Source: Bradyrhizobium barranii subsp. apii (GTDB lineage: Bacteria > Pseudomonadota > Alphaproteobacteria > Rhizobiales > Xanthobacteraceae). Taken from it: a DNA stretch of 64,000 nucleotides. The notes below the pieces were generated by a model. It was given only the letters and a program-made list of their open reading frames with translations. It was not told the origin of the DNA and searched no databases. The stretch lies in the NCBI RefSeq assembly GCF_011516635.5, contig NZ_CP096255.1, forward strand, positions 3,036,501 through 3,100,500. Reading direction: 5' to 3'. The position numbers and the translations under genes are program-made. Below are positions 33,498-42,302 of the stretch, piece by piece (positions within the stretch are counted from its first letter, which is position 1; each line of letters begins with the position of its first letter).

Positions 33498-35819
33498 ATG
33501 GACGATACGATTGGCTTTCCCGACCCCGGCCTCGACCTGTCTGACGGCTTCAAGCCTCACACCTCGCATTGGGGCGTGTTTTCCGCGCGTCAGAGCGAAG
33601 CCGGGCTCGAGGTCAGGGCCTATGCGGGCGACCCCGATCCGAACGGCATCATCGGCAATTTCCCCGGCGCGCTGCGGCATCAGGCGCGCATCGCCCAGCC
33701 GGCGATCCGCCGCGGCTGGCTCGAGCGCGGACCTGGCCCGGACGATCGCCGCGGCCGCGATGAGTTCGTCTCCGTCAGTTGGGAGAAGGCGCTCGATCTG
33801 CTCGGCGACGAACTCGGCCGCATCCGCGATACGCGCGGCCCCGGCGCCGTGTTCGGCGGCTCCTACGGCTGGTCGAGCGCGGGCCGCTTCCATCACGCCC
33901 AGAGCCAGGTGCATCGCTTCCTCAACATCGCAATGGGCGGCTATGTGCGCTCGGTGAACACTTACTCTTCGGGCGCATCCTCGGTGCTGCTGCCGCAGAT
34001 CCTTGCCGGCTACGAGGACATCACCAAGCGCAACGTCACCTGGGAGCAGATTGCCGAGAACACCGATATCGTGCTGGCGTTCGGCGGCATGGCGCTGAAG
34101 AACTCCATGGTGGCCGGCGGCTCGATCAGCAAGCATGTCGAGCGCGGCGCCATGGAAGCCGCGCGCCGGCGCGGCTGCGCGTTCATCCTGGTCAGCCCGC
34201 TGCGCGACGATCTTCCCGTCGAGGCCGGCGCCGAATGGATGACGTGCCTGCCCGGCACCGACACCGCCCTGATGCTCGGCATCGTCCACACACTTGTGAG
34301 CGAAGGTCTGCACGACCAGGCCTTCCTCGATCGCTACACCGAAGGCTGGCCCGTGTTCCTGCGCTATCTCAATGGCGAGAGCGACGGGCAGGCCAAGCAT
34401 GCCGAATGGGCCGCCGCGATTTGCGGCGTCGATGCGGACGCGATACGCGAGCTCGCGCGCCGCGCCGCCGGAAAGCGTGCACTGATCACCGTTTCGCATT
34501 CGCTCCAGCGCGCCGAGCATGGCGAGCAGCCGGTGTGGATGGGCATGGTGCTCGCTGCAGCGCTCGGCCAGATCGGCCTGCCCGGTGGCGGCTATGCTTA
34601 TTCGCTCGGCGCGATCGGCTATTATGGCCGCCGCGTCAACGACGTGCCGGGACCGACGCTGGGGCAGGGCCGCAACGGCGTGCGCGATTTCATTCCGGTC
34701 GCGCGCATCGCCGACATGCTGCTCAGTCCCGGCACGACCTATCGCTACAATGGCGAGACGCGTACCTATCCGGACATCCGCCTCGTCTACTGGGCCGGCG
34801 GCAATCCCTTCCATCACCATCAGGACATCAACCGCTTGCGCAAGGCTTTTGCGCAGCTCGATACGTTCGTCGTGCACGAGCTCGCCTGGACCGCGACGGC
34901 GCGGCACGCGGACATCGTGCTGCCCTCGACCATGACGCTGGAGCGCGAGGACATCGGCTATTCGACCAACGATCCCCTGATGGTCGCGATGCACCAGATC
35001 GCCGAGCCCTTTGGCCTTGCGCGTGACGATTACGACATCTTTGCCGATCTCGCCGAGCGCCTGGGTGCGCGCGAACCTTTCACCGAAGGGCGCACGTCGC
35101 GGCAGTGGCTCGAACATCTGTACGAGCCGACTCGCGCCTCGCTTCAAGCTCGTGGCCTCGAGGCGCCTGATTTCGACGAATTCTGGCGGCGCGGCAGCCT
35201 GGTCGTGCGGCAACAGCCCGACGACGGCGGCCGGCTGCGCAGCTTTCGCGAGGATCCGGCCAAACATCCTCTGCTGACGCCGAGCGGGCGCATCGAGATC
35301 TATTCAGCCAAGATCGCCGCGCACGGCGATGCCGATTGTCCCGGCCATCCGGTCTGGCTCGACAAGACCGACATGCCGAAACCCGGCGCGCCGTGCTTCC
35401 TCGTCGCCAACCAGCCGGTGACGCGCCTGCACAGCCAGCTCGACTTCGGCGGCCATTCGCTGGGCGCGAAGCATCGCGGCCGCGAGGTGGCGCGCATGAA
35501 TCCACGCGATGCCGATGCACGCGGAATCAAGGACGGCGACATCATCCGGCTGTTCAACGAGCGCGGCGCCTGTCTCGCCGCCGCCCACGTCACCGACGGC
35601 ATCGCGGCCGGTGTCGTGCAGCTTCCGACCGGCGCGTGGTACGACCCGATGGACCCCGAGGACGAAGCGCCGCTCTGCGTTCACGGCAATCCCAACGTGC
35701 TCACCCGCGACATCGGTACCTCGTCCTTCGCGCAGGGCTGCACCGGCCAGCTCACGACGGTCGAGGTGGAGAAGTTCACCGGCAATCTGCCGCCGATCCG
35801 CGCGTTCGATCCGGTATAG
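33498..35819 (+). CDS. molybdopterin-dependent oxidoreductase, BisC/TorA/DMSO-reductase type
   Basis: About 773 residues from ATG 33498 (AAGGA upstream); an in-frame upstream start at 33300 adds only low-complexity sequence. It lacks a twin-arginine leader and the N-terminal iron-sulfur cysteines, so it belongs to the cytoplasmic biotin-sulfoxide-reductase branch. Cofactor motifs include GGSYGWSSAGRFHHAQSQ, NTYSSGASSVLLPQ (the Ser is the likely molybdenum ligand), WAGGNPFHHHQD and the C-terminal HSQLDFGG. It probably reduces S- or N-oxides such as methionine or biotin sulfoxide, which fits the MsrA and OsmC genes nearby. Confidence 0.88.
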   Translation: MDDTIGFPDPGLDLSDGFKPHTSHWGVFSARQSEAGLEVRAYAGDPDPNGIIGNFPGALRHQARIAQPAIRRGWLERGPGPDDRRGRDEFVSVSWEKALDLLGDELGRIRDTRGPGAVFGGSYGWSSAGRFHHAQSQVHRFLNIAMGGYVRSVNTYSSGASSVLLPQILAGYEDITKRNVTWEQIAENTDIVLAFGGMALKNSMVAGGSISKHVERGAMEAARRRGCAFILVSPLRDDLPVEAGAEWMTCLPGTDTALMLGIVHTLVSEGLHDQAFLDRYTEGWPVFLRYLNGESDGQAKHAEWAAAICGVDADAIRELARRAAGKRALITVSHSLQRAEHGEQPVWMGMVLAAALGQIGLPGGGYAYSLGAIGYYGRRVNDVPGPTLGQGRNGVRDFIPVARIADMLLSPGTTYRYNGETRTYPDIRLVYWAGGNPFHHHQDINRLRKAFAQLDTFVVHELAWTATARHADIVLPSTMTLEREDIGYSTNDPLMVAMHQIAEPFGLARDDYDIFADLAERLGAREPFTEGRTSRQWLEHLYEPTRASLQARGLEAPDFDEFWRRGSLVVRQQPDDGGRLRSFREDPAKHPLLTPSGRIEIYSAKIAAHGDADCPGHPVWLDKTDMPKPGAPCFLVANQPVTRLHSQLDFGGHSLGAKHRGREVARMNPRDADARGIKDGDIIRLFNERGACLAAAHVTDGIAAGVVQLPTGAWYDPMDPEDEAPLCVHGNPNVLTRDIGTSSFAQGCTGQLTTVEVEKFTGNLPPIRAFDPV

Positions 35820-35983
35820 GCGCGTCGCCGGGATTGCTGCGGCCGTAGTGCGAAGGCGCCGGACTACGCTGCGCTCTATCCGGTCTACGCGAAATGCGCT
35901 CGCAACGACGACGTGGAGGGAGTGTGAGTCATACTGCGCTCTCGTGCCCGTGCCGTAGCGCGTCCAGGACACGAGAGGCAGAA

Positions 35984-36022
35984 AGAAAAGGGGCCGTCCT
36001 GTGTGGGCGGAGGGACGGCCCC
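35984..36022 (-). terminator. rho-independent terminator (minus strand)
   Basis: Stem GGGGCCGTC / GACGGCCCC with a 15-base loop. On the minus strand it is followed by TTTTCTTTC, so it would stop transcripts from the AraC gene, about 190 bp downstream of its stop. The rest of the 35820-36210 gap holds a second hairpin and a tandem repeat and no gene. Confidence 0.75.
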
Positions 36023-36060
36023 GAGTGGCTCGCAGGCCCGGGAGGAAAAGGGCTCGAGCC

Positions 36061-36086
36061 GGCGTGAGTGGCAGGGCACTCACGCC
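36061..36086. terminator. perfect hairpin downstream of the BisC-type and AraC genes
   Basis: GGCGTGAGTG / CACTCACGCC, a 10-bp perfect stem with a six-base loop between two convergent genes. There is no U-tract, so it may be a transcript-stabilising or rho-assisted end. Confidence 0.5.
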
Positions 36087-36120
36087 AAAGAAATCGCAAA
36101 CCGGTCGAACTGCAGATGGC

Positions 36121-36195
36121 GTGATGCCAAGTGCCTTGATCTCAAGTCGCTTGATTCCAAGTCCCTTGATTTCAGATACCTCGATTCCAATTCGC
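36121..36195. repeat. five tandem 15-bp repeats
   Basis: Five degenerate 15-bp units in perfect register, of the type TTGATTCCAAGTCCC. They lie just beyond the AraC stop (36211). Several units contain the small dyad CTTGA-N2-TCAAG or a near copy. This is not a CRISPR array, because there are no spacers. Confidence 0.8.
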
Positions 36196-36210
36196 CTGCC
36201 GCCGCACGAA

Positions 36211-37188
36211 CTACGCGGCTGCGCCGACCATCCAGTCCATGTCCGCGGCAGGGCGCCGCCGCGGAAGCGCCTCCGTAGCAGGCAGCACAGCCCTGCTGGC
36301 CAGACGCCAGCGTGCCGGTGACTCGCCGCTGATGCGCTTGAACACGGTCGAAAAATGCGCCTGGGTGCTGAAGCCGACGGCAAGCGCGATCTCCGCCAGC
36401 GGCCGCTCGGTCGTCGTGAGCAAGGTCTTCGCATGCTCGACGCGATGATTGAGCAGATATTCGCGCGGACGGTAGCCGGTCGCGGCGCGGAACTGTGCCG
36501 CGAAATGCATCCTCGAGAGGCCCGCGACATTGGCGAGCTCAGACAGACTGATGCAGCGATCAAAGTGATCGGCGATATATTGCTCGACGCGCCGTAGCCG
36601 CCATTTCGGCAAGGCATTGACTTTTGAGCGTGGCAGCTCGAGCCGGGTCAGATGCATCGCAAGGGTCTCGCCGATGCAGCGCGCGAATTGCTGGTCCGCG
36701 GTATCGCCATGCTCGGTCAGTGCCTTGGCGAGCTCGGCTGCGAGCGGGTCGCGCAGCAGGACGAGGTCGTTGAGGCCCTCGGTCGCCGGCCGCGCCGCCG
36801 AAAAATGATCGGTGGAGATGTGGAAGTGCAGGAAAGCGCAGGGCGAATGGAATTGCACGCCGAGAAGCTTCGATGGCGCACTGACGTACAGCGTGCCCGC
36901 GGGCATGGTGCCGTCGAAGATGATCTGACGGTCCCGCGTCAGCTTTACCCGAGCGGTCTTCAGCGCGATGGCGACGAAATAGCGGTCCGCCGGCGTCGTC
37001 GCTTCGTGCGACGAGATGGCCCGCGAGTCTTCCCATCGCGAAATCGTGATGTCCGCGTCCAGGCCGCGATCGATCTTGCGCCATCCGCTTTCCTGCGCGA
37101 TTGCACGCATCCCGTGCGAAGCCTCGCGATCACCCCGGCTGGCGGGAAATTCGATCCAGGCATGCGCTGCTTGCAAGTCATTGAACAT
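36211..37188 (-). CDS. AraC-family transcriptional regulator
   Basis: 325 residues from ATG 37188 (AGGAGAGG upstream); the longer in-frame start at 37251 has no ribosome site. The N-terminal AraC-binding-like domain includes LGVQFHSPCAFLHFHI. The C-terminal double helix-turn-helix has ISLSELANVAGLSRMHFAAQ, then FRAATGYRPREYLLNHR and the second helix ending ALAVGFSTQAHFSTVFKRI. Ligand unknown. Its promoter has three CTAAC-like repeats at 10-bp spacing. It is divergent from the STAND regulator at 37537, so the two may control each other. Confidence 0.9.
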   Translation of the reverse strand: MFNDLQAAHAWIEFPASRGDREASHGMRAIAQESGWRKIDRGLDADITISRWEDSRAISSHEATTPADRYFVAIALKTARVKLTRDRQIIFDGTMPAGTLYVSAPSKLLGVQFHSPCAFLHFHISTDHFSAARPATEGLNDLVLLRDPLAAELAKALTEHGDTADQQFARCIGETLAMHLTRLELPRSKVNALPKWRLRRVEQYIADHFDRCISLSELANVAGLSRMHFAAQFRAATGYRPREYLLNHRVEHAKTLLTTTERPLAEIALAVGFSTQAHFSTVFKRISGESPARWRLASRAVLPATEALPRRRPAADMDWMVGAAA

Positions 37189-37257
37189 CGCTCGTCCTCT
37201 CCTGGCCTCGTCGCCGCTTGCAGCGATCAGCCAACTCTCAGTGCTTTCCACGATCAG

Positions 37258-37311
37258 AGGATAGGCGTGAGCCAGGCAAGAAGCCCGTTAGTGATGATTA
37301 GGAGGTGTTAG
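37258..37311 (-). promoter_or_regulatory. CTAAC triple-repeat promoter of the AraC gene
   Basis: In gene direction: CTAAC-N5-CTAAT-N5-CTAAC (37311 to 37287), exactly 10 bp apart. After 23 bp comes TATCCT (37263-37258), a plausible -10, leaving about 70 bp to the AraC start. The last repeat therefore abuts the -35 position. It is one of six such promoters in this island. The rest of the 348-bp gap to 37537 shows no other clear signal. Confidence 0.65.
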
Positions 37312-37536
37312 ATTTTGTGCGAGCACATGAAGTGTGACAGCCCGCCGCAGGACGTTTGATTTTGTCCAGCTTTTCAATTATTTGCGCAGATCGGTGCGGT
37401 GTGAGGACATTGCAGAACATCGCGCTGCGATCGATGTGCCGGTATGAGGCCGGCTCGGCGCCTTGCTGGACCGCGCATCGACGGCGGGTATAGTCGCCGC
37501 GCATTTGAATGAAATGGCCGTCAAGATGAGTCAGAA

Positions 37537-40416
37537 GTGACCGAACCCCCGGCAGGACATGGCTCGCCCGGCAATGGCGCCGGGGCGAGCCTTGATTTCG
37601 ACGCAGTCTCGTTCGGACCGTTTTCGCTGCGGTCGCGGTTGCTCGAGAGGGACGGAGCGCCGGTCAAGCTCGGCAGCCGCGCGATGGACATTCTGCGTCT
37701 GCTCCTCAGCCGTGCCGGCGAAGTGGTGCCGAAGAACGAGATTCTGAGCTACGCGTGGTCCGGCCTCGCGGTCGAGGAAATCAGCCTGCGCGTCCATGTC
37801 GCGGAGCTGCGCAAGGTGCTTGGCGACGGCAAGGACGGGGCCCGCTACATCACCAACGTCCCGAGCCGCGGCTATTGCTTCGTCGCGCCCGTGCAACGTG
37901 GCGAGCGCAACGCCGCTCCGGCACTCGCGCCGCGTGCACCTGAAAGAACGGCGCCGCCTGCAGCCTTGCCACACCGGCTGGACCGGATGATCGGTCGGGA
38001 CGACGTGCTGCCCGAGTTGTCGGCGCGTCTGCTGAGCGACCGCTTCGTCACGCTGCGAGGACCGGGCGGCATCGGCAAGACCACGGTTGCGACCGCGCTC
38101 GCGCATGACATGTGGCAGGCGTTCGAGGGGCACGTTCATTTCCTCGAATTCGGCCCACTGAAGGACGCCACGCTGGTCGCGAGCACGGTTGCCGCCGCTC
38201 TGGGTCTCGTCGTTCATCACGATGATCCCTCAGGCAGCATCGTCAATTTTCTGCGCGGACGGCGGCAGCTTCTCATCCTCGACAGTTGCGAGCACGTCAT
38301 CGACGAGGTCGCGTGTCTGGCCGAAAACATCTATCGCGAGGCGCCGGGCATCGCCATTCTCGCCACCAGCCGCGAGTCGCTGCTGGTGGAAGGCGAGCAG
38401 ATCTTCGAGCTCGTTCCGCTGGCCGGCCCGCCGCAAGGGGCGCGCCTCAGCGCCGGCGAAGTGCTGGATTATCCGGCCGCGCAGCTGTTCATCGATCGTG
38501 CCGCGGCCGCAGGCCATCGCGGCGATATCACGGACGAGGATGCCGAGGTCCTGGCCGAGATCTGCGGCAAGCTCGACGGCATCGCGCTCGCGATCGAACT
38601 CGCCGCCGTGCGCGTCGGCGTCTACGGATTGCGGGAGATGGCCGCGCTGCTCGACTCCAGGCTCAAGCTCGAATGGCGCGGACGGCGAACGGCGCCGCCA
38701 CGGCAGCAGACGCTCGGCGCGACGCTCGACTGGAGCTTTGGCCTGATCGGCGAGAGCGAACGCACAGTGCTTCAGCGACTCGCCATCTTCGCCGGCCCCT
38801 TCACGCTCAAGGGGGCGATCGCAGTCGCCGCGGATGAGGGTGCCGCGGCCGATCGCGTCGTCGATGCGCTGGAGCAGCTCGTGGCCAAGTCGCTGGTGTC
38901 GGCGCAGCCCGATGGCGCATCGCGGCGCTATCGCCTGCTGGATGCCACGCGCGCCTATGCCATGCAGAAGCTGGTCGACGCGGGCGAAGCGGCGGCGATC
39001 GCGCGCCGTCACACGGCCTATGTTCAGCGCACGCTCGAAGCCGGCATGGCGGAGCAGGGCGGCGACCCGGCTTCGCGCCTGCAGGCGCGCGCGAGCCTGC
39101 TCGCAGATGCCCGTGCGGCGTTGGAATGGAGTTTTGCCAACCACGACGGTGCCGCCTTGCGCGTGCCGCTCGCCGGCAGCGCCGCAAGGCTGTTCGTCGA
39201 GCTCAACCTGCTGAACGAGGCGCGCATCTGGTCGGGCCGCGCGCTCGCGATGCTCGACGATGCCAACCAGGGCGGCAAATGGGAGCTCGAGCTGCAGTCG
39301 ACGCTTGGCCACGCCTTCATGTTCACGGAGCGCAACAGCGAGCAGGCCGAGGCCGCACTCGTGCGCGGGCTGGAGATCGCGGAAGCGCTCGACGATCACG
39401 CCAATGCGTTCAGGCTGCTGTCGCGGCTGAACATGTTCTATCGCCGCACGGGCGACTACAGGCACCTCGTGCCGACCGCACTCCAGGCCGAGCGCATCGC
39501 CCGCCAGATCGGCGATACCGCGGGGATCGCAGGCAGCAAGGCGCTTCTCGGCGTGTCGTATCATCTCGCCGGCGACCAGGCCGAGGCGCAGGCCCATCTC
39601 GACGAAGGCGTGCGCGACGACGCCGCGCTGCGCGGGACGGAGCCCGGGCATTTCGCCTATTCGCGCACGCCGCAGATTCCGCTCGCGCGGGTGCTGTGGC
39701 TGCGCGGCTTTCCCGACCGCGCACTCGATTGCGTCCGCCCGCTCGTCGGCGCCGCCGCGCCGCGCGATGTGCTGATGCATTGCATCGCGCTGTGCTGGTC
39801 ATCCTCGGTGTTCGGCTGGGTCGGTGACTGGGCCGCCGTCGAGACGATGACGGGACGCCTCGCGACCCATGCGAATTTGCACGGGCTCGCGCCGTACGAA
39901 GCCGTCGCGACCGGCTTTCGCGCGCAGACCATGATCGCCCGCGGCGAGCTGGCCGGCGGTGTCGATCTGCTGCGGAGCGCGCTGCTGCGCCTGCATGCGG
40001 ATCGCTACGAGCTCTACGCATCCGCGTTCGCCGCGGATCTGTCGCAAGGACTGGCGGCGCTGGGACGGTTGACGGAAGGGCTGCAGGTCCTGCAGGAGAC
40101 GATCGCTCGCGTCGAGCAGGGCGGCGGAGGCTTTGACATGCCCGAGCTCCTGCGCCGGCGCGGCGACCTCGAGGCGCGGACCGGTGATCTCGGTGCCGCC
40201 GAAGCGGGCTTCGCCGCATCGCTCGCGCTGGCGGAGCAGCAGGGCGCGCTGTCCTGGCGATTGCGGACGGAGATGTCGCTTGCGGCGCTTCGGCTTCGGC
40301 AGGGCGTCAAGAATCCGCTCGACGATCTCGCCGCGACCTATGCGCGGTTCTCGGAAGGATTCGAGACGGCGGATTTGAAGGCAGCGCGGCTCGTGCTGGA
40401 CGAGGCATCTGCCTGA
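37537..40416 (+). CDS. STAND-type regulator: OmpR-like winged helix, NB-ARC-like ATPase, TPR-like tail
   Basis: 959 residues from a GTG. The N terminus is a Trans_reg_C winged helix (about 20-115; VDFGPFSLRSRLL-like start, then GLAVEEISLRVHVAELRKVL and NVPSRGYCF). A P-loop ATPase follows, with GPGGIGKTT at about 174-182 and Walker B LLILDSCEHVIDE at about 245. The C-terminal 500 residues are helical repeats of TPR type that probably sense a ligand or protein. Such proteins (COG3710 plus COG3903-like) are ATP-gated switch regulators. Two paralogues are encoded at 46301 and 59535. This copy is divergent from the AraC gene and convergent with an unknown gene. It is the nearest candidate reader of the CTAAC arrays. 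Confidence 0.85.
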   Translation: MTEPPAGHGSPGNGAGASLDFDAVSFGPFSLRSRLLERDGAPVKLGSRAMDILRLLLSRAGEVVPKNEILSYAWSGLAVEEISLRVHVAELRKVLGDGKDGARYITNVPSRGYCFVAPVQRGERNAAPALAPRAPERTAPPAALPHRLDRMIGRDDVLPELSARLLSDRFVTLRGPGGIGKTTVATALAHDMWQAFEGHVHFLEFGPLKDATLVASTVAAALGLVVHHDDPSGSIVNFLRGRRQLLILDSCEHVIDEVACLAENIYREAPGIAILATSRESLLVEGEQIFELVPLAGPPQGARLSAGEVLDYPAAQLFIDRAAAAGHRGDITDEDAEVLAEICGKLDGIALAIELAAVRVGVYGLREMAALLDSRLKLEWRGRRTAPPRQQTLGATLDWSFGLIGESERTVLQRLAIFAGPFTLKGAIAVAADEGAAADRVVDALEQLVAKSLVSAQPDGASRRYRLLDATRAYAMQKLVDAGEAAAIARRHTAYVQRTLEAGMAEQGGDPASRLQARASLLADARAALEWSFANHDGAALRVPLAGSAARLFVELNLLNEARIWSGRALAMLDDANQGGKWELELQSTLGHAFMFTERNSEQAEAALVRGLEIAEALDDHANAFRLLSRLNMFYRRTGDYRHLVPTALQAERIARQIGDTAGIAGSKALLGVSYHLAGDQAEAQAHLDEGVRDDAALRGTEPGHFAYSRTPQIPLARVLWLRGFPDRALDCVRPLVGAAAPRDVLMHCIALCWSSSVFGWVGDWAAVETMTGRLATHANLHGLAPYEAVATGFRAQTMIARGELAGGVDLLRSALLRLHADRYELYASAFAADLSQGLAALGRLTEGLQVLQETIARVEQGGGGFDMPELLRRRGDLEARTGDLGAAEAGFAASLALAEQQGALSWRLRTEMSLAALRLRQGVKNPLDDLAATYARFSEGFETADLKAARLVLDEASA

Positions 40417-40422
40417 CAAGGC

Positions 40423-41142
40423 TCAGTCGAACCGGAAATTCGCGAGATCGATCGACACCATCAGCTCATCACGCAGCGGCATCAGATCGTCGCCGCGCAG
40501 ATAGATGCGCCGGCGGGTCGGGAGCTTGAATCCGTCGACGGTGACGGGATCGGACACGTACTGAGCTGCCGGAAAATTGCCGGCGATCTCGACCCGGTAA
40601 TCATGCCGGCGGATGAGCATGTCGGGGCCAAAATAGAAATCCTGCTCGGCGCTGTGGCTTGCGATCACGGCCGGGAAGGTCGCCCGCAATCCGCGCCAGA
40701 CCTCCGCGCCCTCGCGCCACGGCGCGATCTCCCGGACCTCGAACCCGTCCGCCGCCAGCAGGAACGGCGCAGTCATGTAAGTCCAGAGCGCATAGCCGTT
40801 GAAATAGGCGCGATGCAGCGGATCCCAATGCGTGCGCATATCGTGCCGCGCGAAGGCGGCGCGCGGATTGTTGCGCTCCGCGACGATGCGGCCGTCCGCA
40901 GCCACGATGGCGATCCGCTCCGGGCTGAAGTCGGTGCGCTGGCCGGGCTTGCCGAACGGCTCCATGGAAGCCCGCTCACGACGCAGCTCGATCCGCATCG
41001 TGCGCGGCGCCTGGTCCTGATCGACGCCCTTCAATATCCAGAGGTCGCCGCCCGTCACGATCGGGGCGGTGAGTCGCTCGTGGGCATTCCATCGATCGAG
41101 CCCGCCATGGGCCTCGATCGCATTCGCCAGCAGCGGAATCAT
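40423..41142 (-). CDS. hypothetical protein, paralogue of the 45475 gene
   Basis: 239 residues, cytoplasmic by appearance. It starts IPLLANAIEAHGGLDRWNAH and has WTYMTAPFLLAADGFEVREI, PWREGAEVWRGLRATFP, a later FYFGPDMLIRRHDYRVEIAG and LPTRRRIYLR. The same order (IDASGGMARWNS, WNYLTNPFLLADPDVVTEEL, PWRENADTWRRLRAQFP, FYFDENALQRRTDHD) occurs in the protein at 45475, so they are paralogues of roughly equal length. The beta-rich pattern recalls lipocalin-like or LolA-like folds, but I cannot name it. Its promoter carries a CTAAC-type array. Confidence 0.75.
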   Translation of the reverse strand: MIPLLANAIEAHGGLDRWNAHERLTAPIVTGGDLWILKGVDQDQAPRTMRIELRRERASMEPFGKPGQRTDFSPERIAIVAADGRIVAERNNPRAAFARHDMRTHWDPLHRAYFNGYALWTYMTAPFLLAADGFEVREIAPWREGAEVWRGLRATFPAVIASHSAEQDFYFGPDMLIRRHDYRVEIAGNFPAAQYVSDPVTVDGFKLPTRRRIYLRGDDLMPLRDELMVSIDLANFRFD

Positions 41143-41181
41143 CCGGCCGTTTCCTCTCGCATCGGTGGTGTCGCCCCAATA

Positions 41182-41235
41182 GAGATACCCCCGTGCGCAG
41201 ACGATCGCCCGTTAAGCGTTGTTAAGTGCCGTTGG
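41182..41235 (-). promoter_or_regulatory. CTAAC triple-repeat promoter of the 40423 gene
   Basis: In gene direction: CCAAC-N5-TTAAC-N5-TTAAC (41235 to 41211), exactly 10 bp apart, then 23 bp to TATCTC (41187-41182). The gene starts 40 bp further on. The bases after the last repeat (GGGC) match those in the AraC promoter. Confidence 0.65.
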
Positions 41236-41250
41236 CAGGTCCGGCGCCTA

Positions 41251-42302
41251 GAGCGTTTTCCGATCACGTTGCGTCGTAACCAGCCGCGACGAGATAATTT
41301 TGACATTCCTCGGGTGAGAAGCGTTTGAGAGCGTTGGCGATTGCTTGCCAGAGATCGGGCATGGTGCGGGCTGCGGCGGTCCGCAACAGCGCTTTCAGTT
41401 TGGAGAAGGCCATTTCAATCGGGTTGAAGTCTGGACTGTAGGGCGGAAGATAGAGCAGGCTAGCTCCGACCGCCTGGATGGCCTCTCGAACGCCATGGAC
41501 CTTGTGAGCGGGCAAGTTGTCCATGATAACGGTATCGCCCGGCCGCAGCGATGGGGCGAGCAATTGCTCGACGTAGGCCAGGAAAGCGTCGCCATCCATT
41601 GGACCGTCCAGAACAAGCGGCGCGATCAGACCGTCGGAGCGCAATCCAGCGGTGAACGTCGTCGTCTTCCAATGTCCGTGTGGGATAGCTGCACGACATC
41701 GCTCGCCGCGTGGCGAGCGCCCGTAACGCCGCGCCATTTTGGTGTTGGCGCTGGTTTCGTCGATGAAGACGAGACGCTCAGGGTCAAGGTCGATTTGCCC
41801 TTCGAACCACTCCTCACGTGCGGCATTTATATCGCCGCGCCGTTGCTCGGCGGCGTGCGCTGTCTTTTTTTAAGTGTGATCTTTCTGCGCTGGAAAAAAC
41901 GCCAGAGCGACGCGATGCCAGTCGATATTCCACGACGTTTCAACAGTTCTCGCAACTCGGCAAGCGTGATATCCGGCCTCGCTGTCACCGCCTCCAGAAT
42001 CAATTGCGAATGCGCTTCGATGCGCTGCGATTTGCGGTCACCGCCCTGGCGTTTAGGAACGATGTCGCCAACTTTCTTGAGGCGACCGCGCCAGCGGATC
42101 GCACTGGCCGCGCTGACACCAAAGCGCTCAGCAGCCTGTCGACAGGACATGCCACCGTCAATCGCGGCTACCACCCTTTGGCGAAGATCAACCGAAAGCG
42201 CCCTGGCCATACATGCTGGCCTCCCTCGCCAGCATGCAGCTTGAATCTGACTCGCGCCGTTTTGGGAATCCCCACCCGATTCTTTCCGGTCGGAAAATGC
42301 TC
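41251..42302 (-). mobile_element. IS630-family insertion sequence, copy 2
   Basis: 1052 bp, same ends and orientation as copy 1. TA duplications lie at 41249-41250 and 42303-42304. Removing it joins GCC-TAG-GCG on the minus strand, so the target was again CTAG at a stop codon, that of the hydrolase gene at 42302. There are three mismatches to copy 1, each changing one transposase residue (A/T, R/G and H/R). Confidence 0.92.
41264..42210 (-). CDS. IS630-family transposase, -1 frameshift (copy 2)
   Basis: Same two-frame design as copy 1: the first frame is ATG 42210 to 41827 with the helix-turn-helix, and the second ends at 41264 with the DDE residues ([30 protein letters not shown]). The frames are joined at the A7-G slip site (41871-41864). 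It has LLRTAAART where copy 1 has LLRAAAART, plus two changes in the first frame. Both copies look functional. Confidence 0.88.

Noticed and set aside
36121..36195. CRISPR-like repeat
   Set aside because: The 15-bp units are contiguous, with no spacers and no cas genes nearby.
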